Part shown: piece by piece, positions 19,189 to 28,162 of the stretch
Layout: each line of letters starts with the position of its first letter
Numbering within the stretch: position 1 is the first letter of the stretch
Source of the DNA: Jeotgalibacillus sp. ET6
Lineage (GTDB): Bacteria > Bacillota > Bacilli > Bacillales > Jeotgalibacillaceae
Direction: 5' to 3'
Length of the DNA stretch: 64,000 bases
Assembly (NCBI RefSeq): GCF_029667115.1
Contig: NZ_JARUIU010000002.1
Coordinates: 62,001 to 126,000 of the forward strand
The notes under the pieces: model-generated
The model's input: the letters and a program-made list of their open reading frames with translations, nothing else
The model's database searches: none
What the model was told of the DNA's origin: nothing
Made by a program: the position numbers and the translations under genes

Positions 19189-20565
19189 TTATTCCCTGAG
19201 GTCTACATGGTGCAGCAGAATTTCCCCGTTTTGAACCTCAAGATCAATGGTGTTTGAGCCGCTTTCAAGCTCGACTGTGGTAAAAGTCATTCCAAATGAT
19301 TCGGCAGAACCATCGTTGGCTGCCTTAAAAACTTTAAAAGGTGCATCCTCCTGAATGGTTCCATTCATGGAAACCTCCTGCTGATTTTCTCCATAAAGAT
19401 AAAGAGTATAGGTCCCGTCTTTAGGAGCGTCAAATTCTAATTGAACAGAATCTCCCGCAGTCAAACGAATAAATTCCTCTTCACGCGCTGCTTCGGATTC
19501 CATTTCTTCTGCTGAGATCCTGTATATTTTTTCTTCGCTTCCAGCAGGCAGAGGAATAGGTTCGTCAGCAGAAACTGGTTCGCCAAACTCAGGATAACCA
19601 TCTTCATCGAAGGTGAAAGGCTGCATGCGTACATTGCGGCTCCAACCGGATCCTTCTGCTTTGGCAGCATGATAAACAATCCAGTCCTCAGAATCATCCG
19701 GTGATTTGGTAAAAGAGGCATGACCTGGTCCAAAAACGCCATTGCCGCTTTGGAATACAGGTTCTTCTTTTTTGCTCCACGATGCCGGATCCAATAAATC
19801 AGAATCCTTAGAAGCAGTCAAAATTCCAAGATTATAAAAGTCACTCCAGCTGCCGCTGCCTGAATAGACGATGTGAATATGATCATCTGATTCCAGGATT
19901 TGAGGACCTTCATTGATGGAAGGAGAACCGCCTCTTGTCTCCCATTCAAACTCAGGTCGGGATAGCTCCACTCGTTCTGTATTGAGTGTGGCCGGATCTG
20001 ACATGCCGGCGATATAAATCAGCTGGCTGACATTTTCATCGCCTTCCCAGCCTGACCAAACGTAGAACTTTTCATCTCCCTGCTCAATAACTGTGCCATC
20101 TATCCCCCATTTGTCTGCTGGATCGGTGATTTGACCAAGATCCGTGTAATCAGAGAAAGGATCATCTGTTTCCGATTCTAGAACGAACATCCGATGCTCT
20201 GAGCCGACTCCGCTGGCTGCATAATAGACATACCATTTGCCATCCAGAAAATGAACTTCTGGCGCCCAGATATTTTGACTGTTTGGTGTGCCGTATTCAG
20301 GTTCCCAGATCACCCTTGATTCTGCATTTGCCAATGAAGTGGGATCATCCGTTTTCCATATCGTTACATTAAACCCGGTCGTTTGTGTATAAACATAGTA
20401 ATCGTCATGCTTTACCATCCAGGGATCAGCCCCGTCAGGCAGCACCGGATTGTAAAATGTGTCTTCAGTTTGTGCGGAAGAGCCATTTTGATCATTCATG
20501 GCAAATACAACACCTCCAATGATAACAGCTAGTAAAACAATACCTGGGACAATAAACTTTTTCAC
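19189..20565 (-). CDS. GH43 family glycosidase, exported or membrane-anchored
   Basis: This protein of 458 residues opens with a hydrophobic N-terminus (MKKFIVPGIVLLAVIIGGVVFAM) without a lipobox, so it is a signal peptide or anchor. The five-bladed propeller of GH43 follows from about residue 38: catalytic base Asp47 in DGADPWM, pKa-setting Asp156 in WGIDGTV and general acid Glu219 in SINEGPQIL. The last 100 or so residues (after about 350) form a beta-rich domain resembling a carbohydrate-binding module. GH43 includes arabinofuranosidases, xylosidases and exo-1,3-galactanases; the galactose context makes the last of interest, but specificity cannot be read. It is the last gene of the ABC operon. 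Confidence 0.88.
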   Translation of the reverse strand: MKKFIVPGIVLLAVIIGGVVFAMNDQNGSSAQTEDTFYNPVLPDGADPWMVKHDDYYVYTQTTGFNVTIWKTDDPTSLANAESRVIWEPEYGTPNSQNIWAPEVHFLDGKWYVYYAASGVGSEHRMFVLESETDDPFSDYTDLGQITDPADKWGIDGTVIEQGDEKFYVWSGWEGDENVSQLIYIAGMSDPATLNTERVELSRPEFEWETRGGSPSINEGPQILESDDHIHIVYSGSGSWSDFYNLGILTASKDSDLLDPASWSKKEEPVFQSGNGVFGPGHASFTKSPDDSEDWIVYHAAKAEGSGWSRNVRMQPFTFDEDGYPEFGEPVSADEPIPLPAGSEEKIYRISAEEMESEAAREEEFIRLTAGDSVQLEFDAPKDGTYTLYLYGENQQEVSMNGTIQEDAPFKVFKAANDGSAESFGMTFTTVELESGSNTIDLEVQNGEILLHHVDLRE

Positions 20566-20582
20566 AAACTCTTCCTCCTTTT

Positions 20583-20632
20583 AAAAAATCCAGCCCGCCG
20601 CAGGCTCATGTGTTCGAGTGGGTGGACTGGAT
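20583..20632 (-). terminator. Hairpin between permease and GH43 gene
   Basis: On the minus strand ATCCAGTCC pairs with GGGCTGGAT and is followed by TTTTTT, 18 bp before the GH43 start. It may partly terminate the ABC transcript and lower GH43 expression. Confidence 0.55.
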
Positions 20633-20640
20633 ATGGGGTA

Positions 20641-21465
20641 TTATTTGATACCTGATTGCGTGATGCCTTTGATAAACGACTTTTGACCAATTAAGAACAC
20701 AACTAAAATAGGCAGAGTGGCAAGCGTGGTTAACGCCATAAGTTTTCCATAAGAAGAAACAAAACTTCCCTGCTGCATAATGGCGATCCCTGTTGTGACT
20801 GTCCGCATGTCAGGAGTGCTTGTGGTGACTAAAGGCCATAGGAAATCGTTGTATATGCTCATAAACGTAAAGATTGCCAGTGTGGCCAATATTGGACGTG
20901 CTGAGGGCAGTACGACCCTAACGAAAATCTGCCACTTATTTGCTCCATCCATCCGGGCAGCTTCCTCCAATTCTTTTGGAAAGGACCGAAAGAACTGATA
21001 AAGCAGGAACACGCCAAATGCATTGGCTGAATAAGGAAGAATCAGCGGCGCGTATGTATTAAGCAAGCCCAAATTACTGAATTGCTGATAAAGCGGAAGG
21101 AACGTGATAACCCAGGGAATCATCAATGTGCTGACAAACAAAGGGAAAAGAACTTTTTTAAACGGTACATCTAAACGGGCAAGTCCATACGCAGCCATCG
21201 CGTCAATCGTGAGGACGATGGAGACGCCTGCTATTCCTACGAAGAGGGAGTTAAACAGCCATCTGAAAACCGGTACAGAGTCATTAAAGAGTGTACTGGT
21301 GTAATTGGCAAGAGTGAATTCCTGCGGTAAAAAGGTACTGCCTCCAATGGCTTCAAAATCACTTTTAAATGAAGTGGACAGCATCCATAAAAGAGGAATC
21401 AGGAATGCTACAGCAAGGATGGAAGCAAGGACAATCAGCAGAATATTTTTCTTTTTATTACGCAT
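20641..21465 (-). CDS. Carbohydrate ABC transporter permease, MalG type
   Basis: This protein of about 274 residues has six predicted membrane segments and the EAA cytoplasmic loop EEAARMDGANKWQIFVRVVLP that docks the ATPase. It ends KGITQSGIK, as is usual for MalG-like subunits. The ATG at 21465 overlaps the upstream permease by 8 bp and is nine bases after AAAGG; a GTG at 21474 touches that site. It forms the membrane channel with the gene upstream. Confidence 0.94.
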   Translation of the reverse strand: MRNKKKNILLIVLASILAVAFLIPLLWMLSTSFKSDFEAIGGSTFLPQEFTLANYTSTLFNDSVPVFRWLFNSLFVGIAGVSIVLTIDAMAAYGLARLDVPFKKVLFPLFVSTLMIPWVITFLPLYQQFSNLGLLNTYAPLILPYSANAFGVFLLYQFFRSFPKELEEAARMDGANKWQIFVRVVLPSARPILATLAIFTFMSIYNDFLWPLVTTSTPDMRTVTTGIAIMQQGSFVSSYGKLMALTTLATLPILVVFLIGQKSFIKGITQSGIK

Positions 21466-22366
21466 GTTCTTCACCCTTTCGCTTTTTTCCTCTTGTTAAT
21501 AAAAACTGGCCGACTGAAATACTGATCATAATCAAGGACATGAGCATAGCCATTGCAGAAGCTGCGCCCATTTGGCGAAGTTCAAAGGCCTGCTGGACAA
21601 TTCCCATCAACAAAACTTCTGTTGATTCTCCAGGACCTCCTCGTGTCATCAAATATGGCTGTCCATATACATTAAAGGAAGCAATGGTGGAAGTAATGAT
21701 GACAAAAATCATGATTGGTCTGATCGAAGGAAGCGTGATATGAATAAACTTCTGCCAGCTTGAAGCACCATCGATATTAGCTGCTTCATACATTTCCTCT
21801 GACACTTCATTTAGAGCATTAATGAAAATGATCATATTAAAACCAATCGTCCACCAAACCGTTGCGATGACAAGAGAAATCCAAGCATAAGGAAGCTTGG
21901 TCAACCAGGGAATCGCACTAAGCCCCAAACCTTCCAGAGCCTGATTAACGAGACCGGAATTTGTATCCAGCATCCACAGCCATAACACAGCAATAATGGA
22001 AACGGAAACGGCATACGGAATAAAGTAAGCGGTTCTGAAAAAGCCGCGAATTTTCATAGGTAAACTATTTACAAGCATGGCTAAAGCAAGTCCGATAATG
22101 ACAAGAAGCGGCACACTGTAAACAACAAATTGAAGTGTATTCGTTAAGCCGTTTAGAAAAATACGATTTTCTGAGGTTCCTGAAGTAAAGATCCGCGCAT
22201 AATTTTCACCGCCAACAAAAGGATGGATCGGTGAAAGCAGATTCCAGTCATGAAAACTGATGTAAACGCCGTAGATTAAAGGTACAACCAGAAACAAGGT
22301 AAACATAATCAAATAAGGCAGAACGAACAAAAACGATGTAAAAGCAGACATTTTTTTTGATTTCAT
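21458..22366 (-). CDS. Carbohydrate ABC transporter permease, MalF type
   Basis: This protein of 302 residues has six membrane segments and the EAA loop EEMYEAANIDGASSWQKFIHITLP. It is the partner of the overlapping MalG-type gene. The set resembles oligosaccharide importers of the CUT1 class. No ATPase gene is present in the cluster, so a shared MsmX-like ATPase encoded elsewhere is expected, as is common in Bacillales. Confidence 0.94.
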   Translation of the reverse strand: MKSKKMSAFTSFLFVLPYLIMFTLFLVVPLIYGVYISFHDWNLLSPIHPFVGGENYARIFTSGTSENRIFLNGLTNTLQFVVYSVPLLVIIGLALAMLVNSLPMKIRGFFRTAYFIPYAVSVSIIAVLWLWMLDTNSGLVNQALEGLGLSAIPWLTKLPYAWISLVIATVWWTIGFNMIIFINALNEVSEEMYEAANIDGASSWQKFIHITLPSIRPIMIFVIITSTIASFNVYGQPYLMTRGGPGESTEVLLMGIVQQAFELRQMGAASAMAMLMSLIMISISVGQFLLTRGKKRKGEEHA

Positions 22367-22400
22367 CTTATAACCTTCTTTCTATTAAAGCTAAGATAGG

Positions 22401-22438
22401 AAAAGGCAAGAGTGCGACGCACCCACTCCTGCCTTTTT
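22401..22438 (-). terminator. Attenuating hairpin after the binding-protein gene
   Basis: On the minus strand GGCAGGAGTG pairs with CACTCTTGCC, followed by TTTTCC. It sits between the binding protein and the first permease, a usual place for a partial terminator or mRNA-stabilising hairpin that keeps binding protein in excess. Confidence 0.7.
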
Positions 22439-22443
22439 TATTA

Positions 22444-23706
22444 CTATTCTAATCTGCTTTGTGCATCTTGCTGCGCCTGCTCCAATGCTTCCTGAGCTTC
22501 CATGGATCCAAGCAGAACTTCATTGATTGCGCTGTATAGAGGATCAGAAAGCGGTCCCCAGTTTTCAACGTTTGGTGAAAATTGAGCATAATCAAATTGC
22601 TTCGCTACCTGCGGCTGCTGCTTCATTTCATTAAATTCATCACTTTCGTATACCGCTTTTGAAACAGGCGCCTGGCCGGATTCAGCCCACGCTTGTCCGT
22701 TGTCGGCAACATAGTTCAGGAATGTTGAAATCGCTTCTAATTTACCTTCATCCTGAACAGTTTCCGGGATAACAAAGTTATGAGAGTTTGCAAATACAGC
22801 TTCTGTTTCCGTTCCAAGCTGAGGAACCGGTGCAACACCAAAGTTAAGATCGGAATCTTCAAATTGGCTCAGCATCCATGGACCATTCATATGCATAGCG
22901 CTTTTTCCTTGAAGGAATAAAGTCAATTCTCCATCCTGCTGAACATTTTCAGGAGAAACGCCTTCTTCATAAATTAAGCTCGATAGAAACTCAAGTGCTT
23001 CAACCGCTTCAGGAGAAGCAAAGTTTGCTGTGGAGCCTTCATCAGTGACGAGCTCGCCTCCATTTTGATAAACAATGGTTGGGAAGATGAATTGCTGCGG
23101 CCATAGAGTAGGTACTGCATAGCCCCATTCGCCGGCTTCTTCATTGGTAAGCTGTTTAGCCATGTCTACAAACTCTTCACGGTTGGTAGGCGGTGCTTCA
23201 GGGTCAAGACCAGCTGCTTCAAACATATCTTTATTGTAATAGAACATAAGAGGGTGAATATCAAGAGGAACACCGTAAAGGTTGCCGTCTACTTCCACGC
23301 CATCCCATGCAGTCGGATGATAGTCATCCTGACTAATCGTATCTCCCACGATGGTATCTACATTCTTTAGAATATTTTGTGCAGCGTACGTTGGAATTTG
23401 GTCACCGTGCATAATTAGAACATCGGGTGATTCCTGCTGGCCGCTAAGTGATAGATCGACTGTCGTATAATACTCTGACTGAGGCACAATCTGCATATCT
23501 ACTTGAACATCTTCCTGAGAATCATTAAACGAGTTCACGATTTCTTCCATTTGCGGGCCATCGGGTCCTGAGAACGGAGCCCAGAATGATAGAGTCTGAG
23601 TACCGCCGCTGTCAGCGCTTTCATTTTCACCGGAATCATTACTGCAGGCAGCCAGACCGGAAAGAAGGGCAACGGCAGATAAAGCCATAAAAGGTTTTTT
23701 CAACAT
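22444..23706 (-). CDS. Sugar ABC transporter substrate-binding lipoprotein
   Basis: This protein of 420 residues begins with a lipoprotein signal, with lipobox SGLAAC giving an acylated Cys21. It then shows the CUT1 solute-binding fold: TLSFWAPFSGPDGPQMEEIV, DVLIMHGDQIPTYA, YNKDMFEAAGLDPEAPPTN and QGKSAMHMNGPW. It captures an oligosaccharide outside the membrane for the two permeases downstream. The ligand is likely a galactoside or a product of the GH43 enzyme, by context only. GGGGG precedes the ATG. Confidence 0.95.
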   Translation of the reverse strand: MLKKPFMALSAVALLSGLAACSNDSGENESADSGGTQTLSFWAPFSGPDGPQMEEIVNSFNDSQEDVQVDMQIVPQSEYYTTVDLSLSGQQESPDVLIMHGDQIPTYAAQNILKNVDTIVGDTISQDDYHPTAWDGVEVDGNLYGVPLDIHPLMFYYNKDMFEAAGLDPEAPPTNREEFVDMAKQLTNEEAGEWGYAVPTLWPQQFIFPTIVYQNGGELVTDEGSTANFASPEAVEALEFLSSLIYEEGVSPENVQQDGELTLFLQGKSAMHMNGPWMLSQFEDSDLNFGVAPVPQLGTETEAVFANSHNFVIPETVQDEGKLEAISTFLNYVADNGQAWAESGQAPVSKAVYESDEFNEMKQQPQVAKQFDYAQFSPNVENWGPLSDPLYSAINEVLLGSMEAQEALEQAQQDAQSRLE

Positions 23707-23729
23707 TTATTGTAATCCCCCTTACTAAA

Positions 23730-23792
23730 TTTTAGTTAATAAATTTACGAATTAACTAAAACTAACTTATCGAACTTTGCAAGCGTTGTCAA
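23730..23792 (-). promoter_or_regulatory. ABC-operon promoter with cre and LacI-type operator
   Basis: Minus strand: -35 TTGACA (23787-23792), 17 bp, -10 TAAGTT (23764-23769). The sequence TGCAAGCGTTGTCA (23778-23791), one mismatch from the cre consensus TGWAANCGNTNWCA, covers the -35. Just downstream of the start point is a perfect inverted repeat TTTTAGTTAAT (23730-23740) / ATTAACTAAAA (23751-23761). Confidence 0.65.
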
Positions 23793-23928
23793 CACTGAAA
23801 AGGCTAGCTTAATAGATTTAGAAAGTAAATTTTCTGATGATTCCTGACACTGTTTCCTTATAAAGTAAAGGGTTATAGAAGAAATTAAAGGAAATTAAAA
23901 GGAATAAAAAAATTTTTTACCTTTATTT

Positions 23929-24001
23929 TTTTACTAAAAATATTAGTATATTTATTGACTTTAACTGAATTTAACTTAAAATGAAGTTGTAATCGTTTTC
24001 A
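23929..24001 (+). promoter_or_regulatory. galK promoter with operator half and perfect cre
   Basis: TTTTACTAAAA (23929-23939) lies just upstream of TTGACT (23955-23960), 16 bp, TAAAAT (23977-23982). TGTAATCGTTTTCA (23988-24001) matches the cre consensus TGWAANCGNTNWCA at every position and sits on the predicted start point, so glucose repression by CcpA is expected. Confidence 0.7.
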
Positions 24002-24042
24002 ATTGAGCGGATGAAATACTGAAAGGTGAAGGAGGGTTTGCG

Positions 24043-25212
24043 ATGGAATTGGAATCGCTAAGGAACTCATTTAATAACTATTTTCATACGAACCCAGAGC
24101 AATGCTTTTTTGCTCCGGGACGGATTAATTTAATAGGGGAACACACGGATTACAATGGGGGAAATGTATTTCCTTTAGCCATAACAAACGGTACATACGC
24201 ATTGGCAAGGAAACGAAATGACAGGAAAATTCGCATGATTTCTTTGAATTTTGAGGAAGAAGGCATCGTTGAACTTTCGCTAGATGACCTTGAGTACGAT
24301 GAAACTAAAGGCTGGGCGAATTATCCGTCTGGAGTGACAAAGCTCTTGCTGGAAAACGGCATGGAAATGACAACCGGATTCGAAGTATTATTCTATGGAA
24401 ACATTCCAAATGGAGCTGGACTTTCTTCTTCTGCTTCCATTGAATTAGCAACCGGGGTCATGCTGCAGGAACTATTTCAATTTGAGATAGACCGGATTGA
24501 CTTAATTAAGCTGTGTCAAAAAGTAGAAAATGAATACATCGGTGTAAACAGCGGGATTATGGACCAATTTGCGATCGGAATGGGAAAAAAAGGCCATGCA
24601 ATCTGGCTAAACTGCGACACGCTGGATTATGAGTACGCTCCCCTTCAATTACAAAATGAACAGATTGTCATCATCAACACCAACAAAAGAAGAGAGCTGG
24701 CCTCATCTAAATACAATGAAAGGCGAGCTGAATGTGAGCAGGCATTAAAAGAAATGCAGCCCTATGTTCAAGCTGATGCGTTAGGCGATATATCTTCTGC
24801 TGAGTTTGAGAAGTTTAAGCAGTATCTTTCAACTGAAACGCTTGTTCAGCGGGCCCGCCACGTTATCTATGAAAATGAACGAACTGAAAAAGCGCTGAAG
24901 CAGCTTAAATCAGGAGATTTGAAGGCGGTTGGACAGTTAATGAATGAATCACACCGCTCCTTAAGAAATGACTACGAAGTAACCGGAAAAGAGCTGGATA
25001 CAATCGTTGAGTTTGCCTGGAAGCAGGATGGAGTCATCGGGGCTCGAATGACTGGGGCAGGATTCGGGGGATGTGCGATCGCGATTGTTAAAAATACACA
25101 TATGAAAGACTTTATAAGCAGGCTAAACGACCATTATAAAGAAGAATGCGGCCTGGACGCCTCTTTTTATACAGCTGATGTTGGTGAAGGTGCTCATGAG
25201 ATTTTGTCATAG
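24043..25212 (+). CDS. galK: Galactokinase
   Basis: This protein of 389 residues phosphorylates alpha-D-galactose at C1 with ATP, the entry step of the Leloir pathway. GHMP kinase motifs are in order: PGRINLIGEHTDYNGG near residue 27, the ATP loop PNGAGLSSSASIELA near 125, and TGAGFGGCAI near the C-terminus. GAAGGAGGG precedes the ATG. First gene of galK-galM-GH2-galE-galT. Confidence 0.98.
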   Translation: MELESLRNSFNNYFHTNPEQCFFAPGRINLIGEHTDYNGGNVFPLAITNGTYALARKRNDRKIRMISLNFEEEGIVELSLDDLEYDETKGWANYPSGVTKLLLENGMEMTTGFEVLFYGNIPNGAGLSSSASIELATGVMLQELFQFEIDRIDLIKLCQKVENEYIGVNSGIMDQFAIGMGKKGHAIWLNCDTLDYEYAPLQLQNEQIVIINTNKRRELASSKYNERRAECEQALKEMQPYVQADALGDISSAEFEKFKQYLSTETLVQRARHVIYENERTEKALKQLKSGDLKAVGQLMNESHRSLRNDYEVTGKELDTIVEFAWKQDGVIGARMTGAGFGGCAIAIVKNTHMKDFISRLNDHYKEECGLDASFYTADVGEGAHEILS

Positions 25213-25264
25213 AAGGTATTAGTAGGATAAAATGGAATTACTTTAATTGAAAAGAGGGAAACCG

Positions 25265-26305
25265 ATGAATCTTATTGAGACACAGACAGTAGCTGGACAT
25301 AATGGAGAAGAAGTCATTCAATATACCATGAAAAACAGCAACGGCATGGAAGTAACGGTATTAAATTACGGATGTATTATTACGAAGTGGACAGCTCAGA
25401 ATCGAAACGGAGTCTATGAAAATATCGTACTCGGATTTGACGAATTTGAACCGTACCTTACCAAGTCTCCTTACTTTGGTGCTGTAATTGGCCGTGTGGC
25501 TGGAAGGATCGACAGGGCTGCTTTTGAGCTGAATGGAAAATCATATGACCTCGAAGCAAATGAGGGGGAAAGCACCCTTCATGGCGGAGAACAGGGATTT
25601 GATAAAAGGATATGGAAGGGAACCATTGGTGAAAATCAGGAGCTTGTCTTCACGCGTACAAGCCCTCATCTGGAAGGCGGTTTCCCCGGAACACTTGAAT
25701 TGAAGGTCATCTACCGGCTGCTTGAGGATGATACACTCGAGATTGAATACGAAGGAACCACCGACCAGACGACGATTGTTAACATGACTAATCATTCCTA
25801 TTTTAATTTGAACGGCGACCTGAGCAAATCGGTGGTTGATCATGAATTGCAGCTAAAAGCAAGCCGTTACCTTCCCTTAAAAGACAACCTAATTCCAACA
25901 GGCGAACTGGCATCTGTTGAAGGAACAGCCTTTGACTTCAGAAGCAAAAAGACGCTTGCATCGGGTATCAATTCGGATGATAAGCAAATTAAAATAGGCG
26001 GAAACGGATTTGATCACCCGCTCGTGCTGGATGAAAATTTTAATCAGGAAATTGTCGTAAACGAGCCGGTATCAGGCCGGACATTGACAATTGAAACGGA
26101 TCAGAAAGCAGTTGTATTTTATTCTGGAAATCAAATGGATGCGGACATGACTGTTCGGGGCTGTGAAACACAAAAGCATATGGCTCTTTGTCTTGAAACA
26201 CAAAATTTCCCGAATGCCGTTCATGAACCTTCATTTCCATCTACAAAGCTTGAGCCTTCAGAAACATACAGGGCTAAAACTCGTTACATATGGACCGTAA
26301 AGTAG
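25265..26305 (+). CDS. galM: Aldose 1-epimerase (galactose mutarotase)
   Basis: This protein of 346 residues interconverts beta- and alpha-D-galactose so that galactokinase can use it. It has VLNYGCIITKW near the N-terminus, HGGEQGFDKRIW, NMTNHSYFNLNG and the catalytic region VEFLE-like ALCLETQNFPNA. AAAGAGGG is seven bases from the ATG at 25265; the TTG at 25247 is rejected. It lies 52 bp after galK. Confidence 0.95.
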   Translation: MNLIETQTVAGHNGEEVIQYTMKNSNGMEVTVLNYGCIITKWTAQNRNGVYENIVLGFDEFEPYLTKSPYFGAVIGRVAGRIDRAAFELNGKSYDLEANEGESTLHGGEQGFDKRIWKGTIGENQELVFTRTSPHLEGGFPGTLELKVIYRLLEDDTLEIEYEGTTDQTTIVNMTNHSYFNLNGDLSKSVVDHELQLKASRYLPLKDNLIPTGELASVEGTAFDFRSKKTLASGINSDDKQIKIGGNGFDHPLVLDENFNQEIVVNEPVSGRTLTIETDQKAVVFYSGNQMDADMTVRGCETQKHMALCLETQNFPNAVHEPSFPSTKLEPSETYRAKTRYIWTVK

Positions 26306-26344
26306 TTTTGAATTTGAATGAACAATAAAAAAGGAGTGTTTTTC

Positions 26345-28162
26345 ATGCTGCGAACAGAATATCCTCGTCCACAGCTTCAGCGAAAAGAGTGGCACAGCCT
26401 TAATGGGGAATGGAACTTTGCATTTGATGACGAAAATAGAGGGATGAAGGACCGCTGGTACCAAAATCCTTCTGCGCTGACAAAAAAAATCAATGTGCCC
26501 TTTGCTTTTCAAACAGAGCTCAGTGGAATTAATGAGCAGGAATTTCATGATGTCGTTTGGTATGAGCGAACGATTGAAGTTCCAAAGGAATGGGGCAGCA
26601 AGCAAATCCTCCTTCATTTTGGTGCTGTCGACTATAGAGCGAAAGTGTTTGTGAATGGGCAGCTCGCAGGAGAGCATGAAGGGGGGCATACTTCTTTTTC
26701 GTTTGATATTACTCATGCACTCAACGATCGGCAGGCTTCAATTGTCGTGCGGGCGGAGGATCCATCCCGTGATGAAACCATTCCCCGCGGAAAGCAGTTT
26801 TGGAAAGAAGAGATTGAATCGATCTGGTATACCAATACAACCGGTATTTGGCAGCCGGTCTGGATTGAACCGGTTTCGGATGCTTCCCTGAAATCGATGC
26901 GCATAACTCCTGACCTTGACGAGGGAGCTGTAGAGCTGGAGTTGGAATTTTCATCTCGTTCCGTCAAAAAAGAAGCTCAAATACAGATTGAATATAAGGG
27001 AGAGCTGATCAGCAAAGATACGTTCCTGATCGTAGAACCGTATTTAAAAAGGCGGATCGATGTATTTGGACAGCATATTTTCCACACCGGGTTTCACCAT
27101 GAAGGAATGACCTGGTCACCAGAGACCCCTAATTTATTTGATCTAACGGTTACGATTAAAGAGGAAGAAACAGTACTCGATAAAATCAACTCGTATTTTG
27201 GCATGAGAAAAGTTCATACCGAGGACGGGATGGTCTATCTCAATAATAAGCCATACTATCAGCGGCTCGTACTCGACCAGGGCTACTGGAGAGAAGGGCT
27301 TCTTACAGCGCCAAATGACAATGATTTTAAACGTGATATCGAGCTAGCGAAGGAAATGGGCTTTAACGGCTGCAGAAAGCACCAAAAAGTAGAAGATCCC
27401 CGCTTTTTATATTGGGCAGACCAACTGGGCTTTCTGGTGTGGGGAGAATGTGCAGCTTCAGCCTTTTATTCAGAAAAAGCAGCGGGAAGATTAGCGGAAG
27501 AATGGACTGAAATCATTTCCCGTGATTACAATCACCCGTCCATTGCCGCCTGGGTTCCTTTAAACGAAAGCTGGGGCGTGCAGTCGATCCGGTCTAATCA
27601 GAAACAGCAGCATCACTCACTGGCCATGTATCACCATATCCACTCACTGGATGGAACGCGCCCTGTTATCTCAAATGATGGATGGGAGCAGACGGTTACC
27701 GATATTTGCGCCATTCATAACTATAATCATGGAGCGGCTGAAGAGACGGGCAAAAGTGAAGCGTTTAAAGAAACACTTGCATCGAAGTCATCTCTGCTTA
27801 CTTCTCAGCCTGCAAAACGAAAAGTTTATGCAAATGGCTTTGAACATCAGGGTGAACCGATTTTGCTTACGGAATTTGGCGGAATTGGCTTTGAAGTAGG
27901 CGGCGACAACGGCTGGGGCTATACGTCTGTTAAAGATGAAGAAGAATTTACAGCAGATTATAAGAGGATTATGGATGCTGTTTACCACTCAAAGGCTTTA
28001 CATGGCTATTGCTATACCCAGCTGACGGATGTCGAGCAGGAGATTAACGGCATACTTACCTACGACCGAAAGCCGAAATGTGATTTGAAGATTATTCGTG
28101 CGATTAATTTGCAATGGCATGAAGAAGTTAAAAAAGGGCTGAAAGGAGATGTTGAATCATGA
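26345..28162 (+). CDS. GH2 family beta-galactosidase-like glycosidase
   Basis: This protein of 605 residues has a jelly-roll sugar-binding domain (residues 1-180, ending NTTGIWQPVWIEP), an immunoglobulin-like sandwich, and a TIM barrel. The acid/base is Glu408 in VPLNESWG and the nucleophile Glu510 in LLTEFGG. There is no signal peptide, so it acts in the cytoplasm. It is shorter than LacZ (about 1000) and near the length of beta-glucuronidases, so the galactosidase call rests on being inside the gal operon. AAAAAGGAG is eight bases before the ATG at 26345. The last 4 bp overlap galE. Confidence 0.9.
   Translation: MLRTEYPRPQLQRKEWHSLNGEWNFAFDDENRGMKDRWYQNPSALTKKINVPFAFQTELSGINEQEFHDVVWYERTIEVPKEWGSKQILLHFGAVDYRAKVFVNGQLAGEHEGGHTSFSFDITHALNDRQASIVVRAEDPSRDETIPRGKQFWKEEIESIWYTNTTGIWQPVWIEPVSDASLKSMRITPDLDEGAVELELEFSSRSVKKEAQIQIEYKGELISKDTFLIVEPYLKRRIDVFGQHIFHTGFHHEGMTWSPETPNLFDLTVTIKEEETVLDKINSYFGMRKVHTEDGMVYLNNKPYYQRLVLDQGYWREGLLTAPNDNDFKRDIELAKEMGFNGCRKHQKVEDPRFLYWADQLGFLVWGECAASAFYSEKAAGRLAEEWTEIISRDYNHPSIAAWVPLNESWGVQSIRSNQKQQHHSLAMYHHIHSLDGTRPVISNDGWEQTVTDICAIHNYNHGAAEETGKSEAFKETLASKSSLLTSQPAKRKVYANGFEHQGEPILLTEFGGIGFEVGGDNGWGYTSVKDEEEFTADYKRIMDAVYHSKALHGYCYTQLTDVEQEINGILTYDRKPKCDLKIIRAINLQWHEEVKKGLKGDVES

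Noticed and set aside
26258-26716. Minus-strand ORF of 152 codons across the start of the GH2 gene
   Set aside because: Antisense to GH2 and galM coding sequence, without a ribosome site or protein-like composition.
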